DNA of 64,000 bases from contig NZ_KQ948028.1 of assembly GCF_001513965.1 (NCBI RefSeq), positions 186,001 through 250,000 of the forward strand. The letters run 5' to 3'. Position numbers and translations under genes: made by a program. Position 1 is the stretch's first letter. Every line of letters begins with the position of its first letter. Source of the DNA: Streptomyces cellostaticus. Lineage in GTDB: Bacteria > Actinomycetota > Actinomycetes > Streptomycetales > Streptomycetaceae. The notes under the pieces are model-generated. The model was not told where the DNA came from and did not search any database. It was given only the letters and a program-made list of their open reading frames with translations. Positions 33,793 to 42,034 of this stretch are shown one piece after another.

Positions 33793-35187
33793 GTGAAGAG
33801 CGCCGTGGAGACCCTGAACCCGACCCGGGTTCGGCTCACTGTCGAGGTGCCCTTCGAGGAGCTCAAGGACAGCCTCGACGCGGCGTACAAGAAGATCAAC
33901 CAGCAGGTCACGGTGAAGGGCTTCCGCAAGGGCAAGATCCCTGCCCGCGTCATCGACCAGCGGTTCGGCCGCGGTGCGGTGCTGGAGGAGGCGGTCAACG
34001 ACGCGCTTCCGAAGTTCTACACCGAAGCGGTCAACGAGGCCGAGCTCAACGTCCTCGGCCAGCCCGAGGTCGACATCACCGAGCTGAAGGACGGCGAGAC
34101 GCTGAACTTCACCGCCGAGGTCGACATCCGCCCGGCCCTCGAGATCCCGGACTACTCCGGCATCGAGGTCGAGGTCGACGCCGTCGAGGTCACCGACGAG
34201 GACGTCGAGAAGTCGGTCGAACAGCTGCGCGAGCGCTTCGCCTCCACCTCCCCGGTCGAGCGCGCCGCCGAGGACGGCGACGTGGTCACCATCGACCTGG
34301 AGGCCAAGGTCGACGGCGAGGTCCTCGAGGACGGCATCGCCAACGGCGTCTCCTACACCATCGGCTCCGGCGAGCTGCTGGACGGCATCGACGACGCCGT
34401 CAAGGGCCTGGAGGCCGGTGGCGAGGCCACCTTCACCTCCGAGCTGAAGGGCGGCTCCGCCGCGGGCAAGGAGTCCGAGGTCACCGTCAAGGTCACCCAG
34501 GTCGCCGCCCGTGAACTGCCCGAGCTGGACGACGAGTTCGCGCAGCTCGCCTCCGAGTTCGACACCCTGGACGAGCTGAAGGCCGACAGCCGCAAGCGCC
34601 TGGCCAACATGAAGCAGTACGACCAGGCCACCCAGGCCCAGGAGCGCGTCCTGGAGAAGCTCCTCGAGCTGGTCGAGGTCCCGGTCCCCGAGAAGCTGCT
34701 CGAGGACGAGATCAACACCCGCAAGCACAACCTGGAGCACCACCAGCTCGGCCAGATGGGCCTCACCCTCGACAAGTACCTGGAGATCCAGGGCAAGACC
34801 GCCGAGGAGTTCGACGCCGAGACCCGCGAGGCCGCGGTCAAGGGCATCAAGACCCAGTTCGTCCTCGACGAGCTGGTCAAGAAGGAGAGCCTCAACGTCA
34901 ACCAGGAGGAGCTCACCGAGCACCTCATGCGGCGTGCAGCCTCCTCCGGCATGTCCCCCGACCAGTTCGCCCAGGCCGTCGTCGAGGGCGGCCAGGTTCC
35001 GCTCCTGGTCGGCGAGGTCGCCCGCGGCAAGGCCCTGGCCGTCGTGGTCGAGGCCGCCACGGTGAAGGACACGAACGGCGAGGTCATCGACCTGGACGAC
35101 GAGGACGAGACCGAGGCCGCCATCGAGACGGTCGAGGCCGCCGAGGGCGCCGCCGAGGCCGCGGACGAGGAGAAGGCCGAGGGCTGA
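33793..35187 (+). CDS. tig: trigger factor
   Basis: A 464-residue ribosome-bound chaperone and prolyl isomerase for nascent chains. The N-terminal ribosome-binding loop is VKGFRKGKIPARVIDQRFG (residues 41-59). The FKBP-type PPIase domain spans about 155-245 and the SurA-like C-terminal chaperone domain about 255-430. The tail is very acidic (DDEDETEAAIETVEAAEG), as in Streptomyces. The GTG at 33793 has AAGGAGA nine bases upstream. It directly precedes the Clp protease genes, linking folding and degradation. Confidence 0.97.
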   Translation: MKSAVETLNPTRVRLTVEVPFEELKDSLDAAYKKINQQVTVKGFRKGKIPARVIDQRFGRGAVLEEAVNDALPKFYTEAVNEAELNVLGQPEVDITELKDGETLNFTAEVDIRPALEIPDYSGIEVEVDAVEVTDEDVEKSVEQLRERFASTSPVERAAEDGDVVTIDLEAKVDGEVLEDGIANGVSYTIGSGELLDGIDDAVKGLEAGGEATFTSELKGGSAAGKESEVTVKVTQVAARELPELDDEFAQLASEFDTLDELKADSRKRLANMKQYDQATQAQERVLEKLLELVEVPVPEKLLEDEINTRKHNLEHHQLGQMGLTLDKYLEIQGKTAEEFDAETREAAVKGIKTQFVLDELVKKESLNVNQEELTEHLMRRAASSGMSPDQFAQAVVEGGQVPLLVGEVARGKALAVVVEAATVKDTNGEVIDLDDEDETEAAIETVEAAEGAAEAADEEKAEG

Positions 35188-35219
35188 GCGGCCCTGCGGC
35201 GCCTCTGACGACGTAGACG

Positions 35220-35248
35220 GGCCCCTGGGAGTGTGTCTCCCAGGGGCC
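35220..35248 (+). terminator. terminator after tig
   Basis: A perfect 12-bp stem (GGCCCCTGGGAG / CTCCCAGGGGCC) with a TGTGT loop is followed by TTGTCG, 32 bp past the tig stop. Confidence 0.88.
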
Positions 35249-35280
35249 TTGTCGTACCGCGGGCAGCGGCCGACCCGAGG

Positions 35281-35346
35281 GGCACGGGGCTGTACCGATA
35301 TGCGGCTCCGCCGCGGGGCGCGACCGGCCCCCACGCACCCGCAGCC
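35281..35346. repeat. Streptomyces intergenic repeat, copy 1
   Basis: The segment has a core GATATGCGGCTCCGCCGCG followed by GGCGCGAC and CGCAGCC. It matches 44835-44902. Both copies lie just after a terminator in an intergenic gap, typical of dispersed palindromic repeats of this genus. Confidence 0.7.
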
Positions 35347-35373
35347 ATCCGTGACGGGTGGGCACCACGGCGC

Positions 35374-35388
35374 TACGCCCCCGGCGAA
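35374..35388. promoter_or_regulatory. possible ClgR box upstream of clpP1
   Basis: TACGCCCCCGGCGAA contains CGC-N5-GCG with AT-rich flanks, about 105 bp before clpP1. In Streptomyces lividans ClgR activates clpP1clpP2, and ClgR sites in actinobacteria contain CGC-N5-GCG. The match is short, so binding is inference. Confidence 0.45.
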
Positions 35389-35492
35389 CACCCGCTTCTC
35401 CGGGATTCCCCGAAGGGGCCTGAGCGTTAGGGTCCATGAATACGAGGGCAGGGGAGTCCCCTGAAACCCCCGGCAGGACCTTGCAGGACAAC

Positions 35493-36152
35493 GTGAGACG
35501 GCCCGGCGCCGTCGTAAGACGAGCAGGTGGATACGTGACGAATCTGATGCCCTCCGCTGCCGGCGAGCCTTCCATCGGTGGTGGCCTCGGCGACCAGGTC
35601 TACAACCGGCTGCTCGGCGAGCGGATCATCTTCCTCGGCCAGCAGGTCGACGACGACATCGCCAACAAGATCACCGCACAGCTGCTGCTCCTCGCCGCCG
35701 ACCCGACGAAGGACATCTACCTCTACATCAACAGCCCCGGCGGCTCGGTGACGGCCGGTATGGCGATCTACGACACCATGCAGTACATCCCGAACGACGT
35801 GGTCACGATCGGCATGGGCATGGCGGCCTCGATGGGCCAGTTCCTGCTCACCGGCGGCACCTCCGGCAAGCGCTTCGCCCTGCCGCACACGGACATCATG
35901 ATGCACCAGGGCTCCGCGGGCCTCGGCGGTACGGTCTCGGACATCAAGATCCAGGCCCAGTACCTGCTGCGTACCAAGAAGACCATGTCCGAGCTGACCG
36001 CTCTGCACTCCGGCCAGACCGTCGAGACGATCATCCGCGACGGCGACCGCGACCGCTGGTTCACCCCGGAAGAGGCCAAGGAGTACGGTCTCATTGACGA
36101 GATCATCACGCACGCCTCGGGTGTTCCGGGAGGCGGCGGCACCGGTGCCTGA
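35493..36152 (+). CDS. clpP1: ATP-dependent Clp protease proteolytic subunit 1
   Basis: A 219-residue serine peptidase forming the double-ring proteolytic chamber. Catalytic residues with this start are Ser113 (GMAASMGQ), His138 (IMMHQG) and Asp187 (GDRDRW). YLYINSPGGSVTAGMAIYDTMQ is the oxyanion/handle region. The GTG at 35493 is chosen because it gives the 219-residue length I know for S. coelicolor ClpP1 and has GCAGGA upstream; GTG 35535 is an alternative. It works with ClpP2 encoded 70 bp downstream and is fed by ClpX. Confidence 0.96.
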   Translation: MRRPGAVVRRAGGYVTNLMPSAAGEPSIGGGLGDQVYNRLLGERIIFLGQQVDDDIANKITAQLLLLAADPTKDIYLYINSPGGSVTAGMAIYDTMQYIPNDVVTIGMGMAASMGQFLLTGGTSGKRFALPHTDIMMHQGSAGLGGTVSDIKIQAQYLLRTKKTMSELTALHSGQTVETIIRDGDRDRWFTPEEAKEYGLIDEIITHASGVPGGGGTGA

Positions 36153-36222
36153 CCGGCCCGGCCACGCCACGCACCGCCACGACCCCAGCCCCCAGAACGC
36201 CACCAGGACGGTGAACACCCTC

Positions 36223-36888
36223 ATGAGCAACTTCCACGGCGCCGCCAGCGGCATGTACGAAGGGCCCCGGCCCGACAGCCGCTACGTCATCCCGCGCTTC
36301 GTCGAGCGCACCTCCCAGGGCATCCGCGAGTACGACCCGTACGCGAAGCTCTTCGAGGAGCGCGTGATCTTCCTGGGCGTCCAGATCGACGACGCCTCCG
36401 CCAACGACGTCATGGCGCAGCTGCTGTGCCTGGAGTCGATGGACCCCGACCGGGACATCTCGATCTACATCAACAGCCCCGGCGGCGACATGACGGCCCT
36501 GACGGCCATCTACGACACGATGCAGTTCGTGAAGCCGGACATCCAGACGGTGTGCATGGGCCAGGCGGCCTCCGCCGCGGCCATCCTGCTCGCCGCCGGT
36601 ACGCCGGGCAAGCGCATGGCGCTGCCGAACTCCCGGGTGCTGATCCACCAGCCGGCCGGCTCCACCGGCCGCGGTCAGCTCTCCGACCTGGAGATCATCG
36701 CCAACGAGTTCACCCGGATGCGTGAGCAGCTGGAGAACATGCTGGCCAAGCACTCCAACCGGCCGATCGAGAAGGTCCGCGAGGACATCGAGCGCGACAA
36801 GATCCTCACGGCCGAGGAAGCGCTCGAGTACGGCATCGTCGACCAGATCATCTCCACCCGGAAGATGAACAACGCATCGGTCCGCTGA
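36223..36888 (+). CDS. clpP2: ATP-dependent Clp protease proteolytic subunit 2
   Basis: A 221-residue ClpP paralogue. Catalytic residues with this start are Ser117 (MGQAASAAA), His142 (LIHQPAG) and Asp192 (ERDKIL). It has the handle-region features and N-terminal YVIPRFVERT typical of actinobacterial ClpP2. The ATG at 36223 is used; a GTG at 36211 four codons earlier is close to AGGAC and also possible. In Streptomyces the P1P2 hetero-tetradecamer is the functional protease. It is in one operon with clpP1. Confidence 0.95.
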   Translation: MSNFHGAASGMYEGPRPDSRYVIPRFVERTSQGIREYDPYAKLFEERVIFLGVQIDDASANDVMAQLLCLESMDPDRDISIYINSPGGDMTALTAIYDTMQFVKPDIQTVCMGQAASAAAILLAAGTPGKRMALPNSRVLIHQPAGSTGRGQLSDLEIIANEFTRMREQLENMLAKHSNRPIEKVREDIERDKILTAEEALEYGIVDQIISTRKMNNASVR

Positions 36889-36909
36889 CCCGGAGCGGCA
36901 ACTCTCAGG

Positions 36910-36953
36910 CCCCCTTGGCAGGGAGCACGTCAAAGTGAACCCTGCCAAGGGGG
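36910..36953 (+). terminator. strong hairpin between clpP2 and clpX
   Basis: A perfect 14-bp stem (CCCCCTTGGCAGGG and complement) with a 16-base loop starts 22 bp after clpP2. There is no T tract. It probably terminates or attenuates the clpP1P2 transcript and separates it from clpX, whose start is 106 bp further on. Confidence 0.75.
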
Positions 36954-37058
36954 ACCCGAACACGGGGCCCGGCAAGGTACCGTCGGACATAAGGCAGCAC
37001 CAGGAGCCGCTGGACTCGAAAGCGTCCGGGCGTCTCCCAGGCGAAGGGGAAGCACACC

Positions 37059-38345
37059 GTGGCACGCATCGGTGACGGCGGCGATCTGCTCAAGTGCTCG
37101 TTCTGCGGCAAGAGCCAGAAGCAGGTCAAGAAGCTCATCGCAGGGCCCGGTGTGTACATCTGCGACGAGTGCATCGATCTCTGCAACGAGATCATCGAGG
37201 AGGAGCTCGCGGAGACGAGCGAGGTGCGCTGGGAGGAGCTCCCGAAGCCCCGCGAGATCTACGAGTTCCTGGAGGGCTACGTAGTCGGCCAGGAAGCCGC
37301 CAAGAAAGCCCTCTCGGTCGCGGTGTACAACCACTACAAGCGGGTCCAGGCGGGTGAGAACGGCGGCGCCCAAGGCCGCGACGACGCCATCGAGTTGGCG
37401 AAGTCCAACATCCTGCTCCTCGGCCCCACGGGCTCCGGCAAGACCCTGCTGGCCCAGACCCTGGCCCGCATGCTGAACGTCCCGTTCGCCATCGCCGACG
37501 CGACGGCGCTGACGGAGGCGGGCTACGTGGGCGAGGACGTCGAGAACATCCTCCTGAAGCTGATCCAGGCGGCCGACTACGACGTCAAGAAAGCCGAAAC
37601 CGGCATCATCTACATCGACGAGATCGACAAGGTAGCCCGGAAGAGCGAAAACCCTTCGATCACCCGCGACGTCTCCGGTGAGGGCGTGCAGCAGGCGCTC
37701 CTCAAGATCCTCGAGGGCACCACGGCCTCCGTCCCGCCCCAGGGCGGCCGCAAGCACCCCCACCAGGAGTTCATCCAGATCGACACGACGAACGTCCTGT
37801 TCATCGTGGGCGGCGCCTTCGCGGGCCTGGAGAAGATCATCGAGTCCCGGGCCGGCGCGAAGGGCATCGGCTTCGGCGCGACGATCCGCTCCAAGCGCGA
37901 GCTGGAGGCCAAGGACCAGTTCGAGGACGTCATGCCCGAGGACCTGGTCAAGTTCGGCATGATCCCGGAGTTCATCGGCCGGCTCCCGGTGATCACCTCG
38001 GTCCACAACCTGGACCGTGAGGCCCTGCTCCAGATCCTGGTGGAGCCCCGCAACGCGCTCGTCAAGCAGTACCAGCGCCTCTTCGAACTCGACGGCGTGG
38101 AACTGGACTTCGAGCGCGAGGCCCTGGAGGCCATCGCCGACCAGGCCATCCTCCGCCAGACCGGCGCCCGAGGCCTGCGCGCCATCATGGAAGAGGTCCT
38201 GATGTCCGTGATGTACGAGGTCCCGTCCCGCAAGGACGTGGCCCGGGTCGTCATCACGGCGGATGTCGTCCACTCGAACGTGAACCCGACCCTGATCCCG
38301 CGGGACGCCCGCGGGCGGGGTTCGGGGGAGCAGAAGACAGCCTGA
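37059..38345 (+). CDS. clpX: ATP-dependent Clp protease ATP-binding subunit ClpX
   Basis: A 428-residue AAA+ unfoldase. The N-terminal zinc-binding domain has CSFC and CDEC (Cys 13, 16, 35, 38). Walker A GPTGSGKT is at 123-130, Walker B IIYIDEIDK follows, and the IGF loop for ClpP docking is in GAKGIGFGATI. Sensor/arginine-finger and C-domain features (ARGLRAIMEE) are intact. It starts at GTG with GAAGGGG upstream. It unfolds tagged proteins into ClpP1P2. Confidence 0.98.
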   Translation: MARIGDGGDLLKCSFCGKSQKQVKKLIAGPGVYICDECIDLCNEIIEEELAETSEVRWEELPKPREIYEFLEGYVVGQEAAKKALSVAVYNHYKRVQAGENGGAQGRDDAIELAKSNILLLGPTGSGKTLLAQTLARMLNVPFAIADATALTEAGYVGEDVENILLKLIQAADYDVKKAETGIIYIDEIDKVARKSENPSITRDVSGEGVQQALLKILEGTTASVPPQGGRKHPHQEFIQIDTTNVLFIVGGAFAGLEKIIESRAGAKGIGFGATIRSKRELEAKDQFEDVMPEDLVKFGMIPEFIGRLPVITSVHNLDREALLQILVEPRNALVKQYQRLFELDGVELDFEREALEAIADQAILRQTGARGLRAIMEEVLMSVMYEVPSRKDVARVVITADVVHSNVNPTLIPRDARGRGSGEQKTA

Positions 38346-38356
38346 GCTTCTCGGCG

Positions 38357-38396
38357 CCGACGGGCAGGCACCCTGTGTTGGGTGCCTGCCCGTCGG
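38357..38396 (+). terminator. terminator after clpX
   Basis: A perfect 17-bp stem (CCGACGGGCAGGCACCC and its complement) with loop TGTGTT lies 11 bp after the clpX stop. Confidence 0.88.
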
Positions 38397-38534
38397 CCTG
38401 TCAGACCAGTGCCGATCGGATCGAGCCATCGTTCCGGCGGCAACTGGAGCCCTCCCTGTTTCCGTGATCAAATCAGCCCGACCAGGTCAGACGTGCGTTC
38501 GAATGTCTGGCTGTGCAAAACGGGAGGACTCCGA

Positions 38535-38822
38535 ATGACTTTCCAGAGGGTGAAGCGCATGGTGGCCGCGGCCGGTGTGGTGGTGGCGGCAGGGGCCCTG
38601 CCGATCCTCGTGGCCTCGCCGGCGAGCGCCACGCAGGGCGACTGCTCCAACTACGTGGCCACGCATGGATACCGCGCCGGCGTGAAGGTGAAGGCGGCGT
38701 GCGGCAACAAGGCAATGCCCTTCCCTGGCGGCCCCGACATCGCCAATCCGTACTGTATCTACGATCTGGTGGCCCTCGGCGTGAGTAACGGCGTTGCCAA
38801 CGAGGCGTGTGTACGAGCCTGA
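38535..38822 (+). CDS. small secreted four-cysteine protein
   Basis: A 95-residue protein with a clear Sec signal (MTFQRVKRMVAAAGVVVAAGALPILVASPASA, cleavage near residue 32) and a mature part of about 63 residues. That part starts TQGDCSNYVATHGYRAGVKVKAACGN and ends NEACVRA, with four Cys likely forming two disulfides. GGGAGG is nine bases upstream of the ATG. It resembles small secreted proteins with PYCIYDLVALG cores in Streptomyces; role unknown. Confidence 0.8.
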   Translation: MTFQRVKRMVAAAGVVVAAGALPILVASPASATQGDCSNYVATHGYRAGVKVKAACGNKAMPFPGGPDIANPYCIYDLVALGVSNGVANEACVRA

Positions 38823-38891
38823 CCATGCAGTGAAGGCGGCTCGGTACCACCGAGCCGCCTTCTGCGATGCGGGAGTGCTGCTACGGGGCCC

Positions 38892-39842
38892 TCAGGCCTT
38901 GACGCGTACGTCCTTGCGGAGCTTGGCGGTGATCTCCGCGGCTTCGCCGAGGGACATGCTCTTGCCCGCCATCGCGCTGGCCACGTCGGCGTTGATGGTC
39001 ACGCCGACGGTGCTGTGGTCGCCCCAGATGCACACCGGCATGATCATCTGCTTCGGACCCGAGGAACCGGCGCCCGATCCACTCATGTCCAGCTTCACGG
39101 ACTGGCACTTCAAGACGGCGCCGTCGAGGCCCGCCGGCTCCTGCTCCTCGGGGCTGCCGACCAGCGTGCCCTTGGTGTCGTCGCCGCTCTGGTCCTTCTC
39201 GGAGTCCTTCTTCATGTTGGCGAACATCGCGTCGACGACGGCAGCGGGGTCGTCGATCTGGCCGTAGACGCCGCCGAACTTCAGCATCTTCATGGCGAGG
39301 GGGTTGCTCTTGTCGCCGGACTGGTATTCCGCGCCCACTGACTTGGCGTTCTTGACGCCGGCCTTCCGGGCAGCCGACACATCGCTGTCCGTCATGGCGT
39401 CGTCGTTGGAGCTGGCACCCTTCTGGTACTCACCGTTGATCACGCTGGTCGGAGTGATCAGCTTGTGCGGGCCGTCGTCCGCGACATCGCTGCTGCCGCC
39501 CTTGTTGAGCAGGAAGGCCGCGGCCACCGCGACGGCCGCCACGACCGCCACGGCCCCGATGATCAGACCCGTCTTCTTCTTGCCGCCGCCCGCGACCGGC
39601 GGCTGCGGGACGCCGTAGGGCTGCTGGCCGTACGGCGGCTGCTGGCCGTACGCGTTCGGCTGCTGCGGCACGCCCTGCTGCGGGTAGCCGTACCCGGGCT
39701 GCGGCGGGGCCGGAGGAGCCTGCTGGGGGTAGCCATAGCCGGGCTGGGGTGCCTGCGGCTGCTGGCCGTAGGGGCCCGGCTGGCCGTACGGCCCGGGCTG
39801 CTGGGGCTGTCCACCGTACGGGCCCGGCTGGTTGTAGCTCAT
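38892..39842 (-). CDS. membrane protein with Pro/Gln/Tyr-rich N terminus and extracellular domain
   Basis: A 316-residue protein. Residues 1-85 are low-complexity GPYGQP/PQQPGYGYPQQ repeats, and KKKTGLIIGAVAVVAAVAVAAAFLLNKGG (about 87-115) is a single membrane helix. An exported domain of about 200 residues has two cysteines (LKCQS and MPVCIWGDHS) near its end. The N-out tail is cytosolic by the positive-inside rule. The GPYG repeats are common in Streptomyces envelope proteins and may mediate protein clustering. No catalytic motif. Confidence 0.85.
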   Translation of the reverse strand: MSYNQPGPYGGQPQQPGPYGQPGPYGQQPQAPQPGYGYPQQAPPAPPQPGYGYPQQGVPQQPNAYGQQPPYGQQPYGVPQPPVAGGGKKKTGLIIGAVAVVAAVAVAAAFLLNKGGSSDVADDGPHKLITPTSVINGEYQKGASSNDDAMTDSDVSAARKAGVKNAKSVGAEYQSGDKSNPLAMKMLKFGGVYGQIDDPAAVVDAMFANMKKDSEKDQSGDDTKGTLVGSPEEQEPAGLDGAVLKCQSVKLDMSGSGAGSSGPKQMIMPVCIWGDHSTVGVTINADVASAMAGKSMSLGEAAEITAKLRKDVRVKA

Positions 39843-39931
39843 GAACTTCTCAGTCCCCTCCGTTGCTTATGCGTTCTTCACATCTTGGCGTGCCGCCTCG
39901 TGGTGCGGGTTGGCGGGGGGTCTATTGATGC

Positions 39932-40543
39932 TCAGTTGTTGAAGTCCTGTGCCTGTAGCCGGATGTACTCGGCTACGGCGGCTACGGATTGGGGCACTGC
40001 TGACGAGGCGAAGTATGACTCCGACCAGACACGGACCTGTTCGGCCGCCGGTGTCGAGCCGGTTTGCTGGCGCACTGCCCGGGCTGCCGAGCGTCTGAAC
40101 CGCCTGGCCAACTGCGCGATCGAGTGCTCTGCTGGATAGGCGACAACGAAATGAATGTGGTCAGCCGCACCGGCGAACTCCGTCACCTCCGTGTCGGCTT
40201 CAGCAGCGGCTGCACGGATCGCCTGCTCGCTGACCCGGAGCAATGGGTCAGTGAGCAATGTGCGGCAGCTGTCCGTCGCGAATGCCAGCCGTGCCTGGAG
40301 GCTGTGAAACCGCGTGGTGGGGCGCCCCTTCATGGGCCTGGGGCTCGACGGTGCCTGCCTCCGCCGTTTTGAGGGATGAGCGGACCTCCATGCGTCCAGC
40401 GCCGAGCGCGTCCAGCTGGGTGTGCGCCCTGTGTAGGTCGGGATCGGAAAGTCGTTCGGGCGTGAGTTGAGGACGTAGATCGCCTGGAGGGAGATACCCA
40501 GGTAGTCGGCTGCCTGAGCTGGAGTGAACTGCGTGTCCATCAT
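39932..40543 (-). CDS. tnpA: Y1 (HUH) transposase TnpA with fused N-terminal HTH
   Basis: 203 residues from ATG 40543. Residues 8-50 form an AlpA/excisionase-like helix-turn-helix (FTPAQAADYLGISLQAIY, then a PTYTGRTPSWTRSALDAW wing). After a basic linker, the IS200 TnpA domain follows (about 78-203). Its HUH pair is H129-I-H131, and the catalytic Tyr is Y177 (WSESYFASS). TnpA normally acts on single-stranded DNA and has only the catalytic domain; the HTH addition is unusual. A GTG at 40552 is also possible. Confidence 0.8.
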   Translation of the reverse strand: MMDTQFTPAQAADYLGISLQAIYVLNSRPNDFPIPTYTGRTPSWTRSALDAWRSAHPSKRRRQAPSSPRPMKGRPTTRFHSLQARLAFATDSCRTLLTDPLLRVSEQAIRAAAAEADTEVTEFAGAADHIHFVVAYPAEHSIAQLARRFRRSAARAVRQQTGSTPAAEQVRVWSESYFASSAVPQSVAAVAEYIRLQAQDFNN

Positions 40544-40550
40544 GGATTTC

Positions 40551-40589
40551 ACCGTATGACAGGCAAGTTGAGCTTGTCTGTCATACGGT
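40551..40589. repeat. 17-bp inverted repeat between tnpA and tnpB
   Basis: ACCGTATGACAGGCAAG and CTTGTCTGTCATACGGT are inverted with one mismatch around a TTGAG loop. The repeat overlaps the tnpA start region and lies before tnpB. It could be an operator for the fused HTH or a structured leader; it is not at an element tip. Confidence 0.85.
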
Positions 40590-40630
40590 TGGGGCGGTGG
40601 CAGAGGGACGGCTGCAGGGGGAGAGAGGCG

Positions 40631-41947
40631 GTGGCGGTGTCACGGCGACGCGGACGTGTGCAGCGGGAGAACATCGCGGATTCTGGGCGTAAGTACCGCC
40701 TGTACCCCACGCCTCACCAGGCGGAGCGACTCCGCGAATGGGGCCACACCTGCCGCGCCGTTTGGAATGTGGCCTTGGAGCAGCGGACCTACGTGTACCG
40801 GCAGCGTGGCAGGACTCTGCGCGCTGACGAGCAGTGCCGCTTTCTGACGCAGGCGCGACATGATCTTGAGTGGATCGGGGATCTGCCGTCCCAAGCGCCG
40901 CAGCAAGTCCTTCGTCACCTTGATCGTGCCTTCGACAACTTCTGGAATCCGGAACACCCAGCCGAGTTCCCCCGCTTCAAGAAGCGGACCGCATGCGTGG
41001 TGATCCCTCTCCCGGGACAGGCCGTTCGCGTGACCAAGCTGAACCGCAGGTGGGCGTGTGTCAGGATCCCCAAGCTCGGTGAGGTCAGGTTCAGGCTGAC
41101 TCGCTCCCTCGGGGGTCTGATCAAGAACGCCTCCATTCGCGTCGACGGAGCCGGCCGGTGGTGTATCGCCTTCGGTGTCCGCGTCGGAAGGCCAGAAGCT
41201 CCGCCCAACGGGCAGCCATGCGTGGGGGTGGACTTCGGCGTGAAGCAGTCGGCGTACCTGTCGGATGAAACAGCTCCCCGGCTCATGCGTAGGACGCTGA
41301 CCGATGGCGAGAAGCGCCGACTGGCGGGGTTGGAACGTCGTAGAGAGCGTCAGATCAAGCAGGCCAAACGACACCAGGGAGGGCGATACAGTAACCGGCT
41401 GAAGAGGACACTCCGTGCCATTGCGGAGTTGAAGGCCCGGCAAGCCCGTCGCCGACTGGACTTCACGCACAAGCTCACTACCGACCTTGCCAAGAGCCAC
41501 GGCCTGGTCGCCATCGAAGACCTTCGCGTGAAGCAGATGACAAGGAGCGCCAAGGGCACACAGGACGCGCCTGGTGTGCGTGTCTCACAGAAATCTGGCC
41601 TCAATCGGGCCATTCTCGACAATATGCCCGGCGAACGGCGTCGTCAGCTCGCCTACAAGTGTCCCGCCAGCGGCTCCGTTCTTGTCGTGGTTCCGCCTGC
41701 CGGGACCTCACAGACGTGCGGTGTCTGCCGAGTCTGGGACCCGGCATCACGCGTCAGCCGTGACACCTTCGTCTGCACCTCATGTGGGCACACCGACGAC
41801 GCGGACCATAACGCCTCGGTGGTGATCCTCGATCGCGCACTGCACATCGACACATTGCCGCAGGACATTGCGGTGAACAGCACGCAGCGGCAGCCCCTCG
41901 TGGGCGGGCCGTGGCTCGCACCCATGCGGGCACGCGTGAACCCCTGA
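40631..41947 (+). CDS. tnpB: TnpB RNA-guided nuclease (IS605 OrfB family)
   Basis: A 438-residue TnpB. Its RuvC triad appears intact: Asp201 (GVDFGVK), Glu296 (AIEDLRVKQM) and Asp392 (DADHNAS). The zinc ribbon is Cys 363, 366, 382 and 385 (CGVC and CTSC). The N-terminal KYRLYPTPHQAERLREW is typical. GTG 40631 is used because GGGGGAGAGAGG precedes it; an ATG at 40556 lies in the palindrome. TnpB uses an omega RNA from the right end to cut DNA next to a transposon-associated motif. Confidence 0.88.
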   Translation: MAVSRRRGRVQRENIADSGRKYRLYPTPHQAERLREWGHTCRAVWNVALEQRTYVYRQRGRTLRADEQCRFLTQARHDLEWIGDLPSQAPQQVLRHLDRAFDNFWNPEHPAEFPRFKKRTACVVIPLPGQAVRVTKLNRRWACVRIPKLGEVRFRLTRSLGGLIKNASIRVDGAGRWCIAFGVRVGRPEAPPNGQPCVGVDFGVKQSAYLSDETAPRLMRRTLTDGEKRRLAGLERRRERQIKQAKRHQGGRYSNRLKRTLRAIAELKARQARRRLDFTHKLTTDLAKSHGLVAIEDLRVKQMTRSAKGTQDAPGVRVSQKSGLNRAILDNMPGERRRQLAYKCPASGSVLVVVPPAGTSQTCGVCRVWDPASRVSRDTFVCTSCGHTDDADHNASVVILDRALHIDTLPQDIAVNSTQRQPLVGGPWLAPMRARVNP

Positions 41948-41996
41948 TCCTTCCGTCCGTGGCGGTCCAGGCCGCGGCGGGCATCGAAGGCCATCA

Positions 41997-42034
41997 GGAA
42001 TCCCCGCAGTGGATCATCGCGGGGAGGATGTCAA
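41997..42034 (+). ncRNA. right-end hairpin, predicted 3' end of omega RNA scaffold
   Basis: After GAAT, arms TCCCCGC (42001-42007) and GCGGGGA (42019-42025) form a stem, followed by GGATGTCAA. In characterised TnpB systems the scaffold of the guide RNA ends at the element right end and the guide is the flanking host DNA. The predicted guide would begin at 42035. No expression evidence. Confidence 0.5.

Larger units (their letters stand above)
39930..42034. mobile_element. IS200/IS605-type element with divergent tnpA and tnpB
   Basis: The unit holds a Y1 HUH transposase on the minus strand and an RNA-guided nuclease-type tnpB on the plus strand. The proposed left tip follows TTGAT at 39925-39929. 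The right tip follows GAAT, a hairpin and GATGTCAA, ending at 42034. TCAA and GAAT are the right-end motifs known for IS608. The element separates the small membrane gene from valS. Ends are inferred, not proved by a target-site comparison. Confidence 0.6.

Noticed and set aside
41997..42034. Simple valS leader terminator or T-box
   Set aside because: The hairpin with GAAT and TCAA fits an IS right end, and no T-box features (specifier loop or UGGN bulge) are seen.
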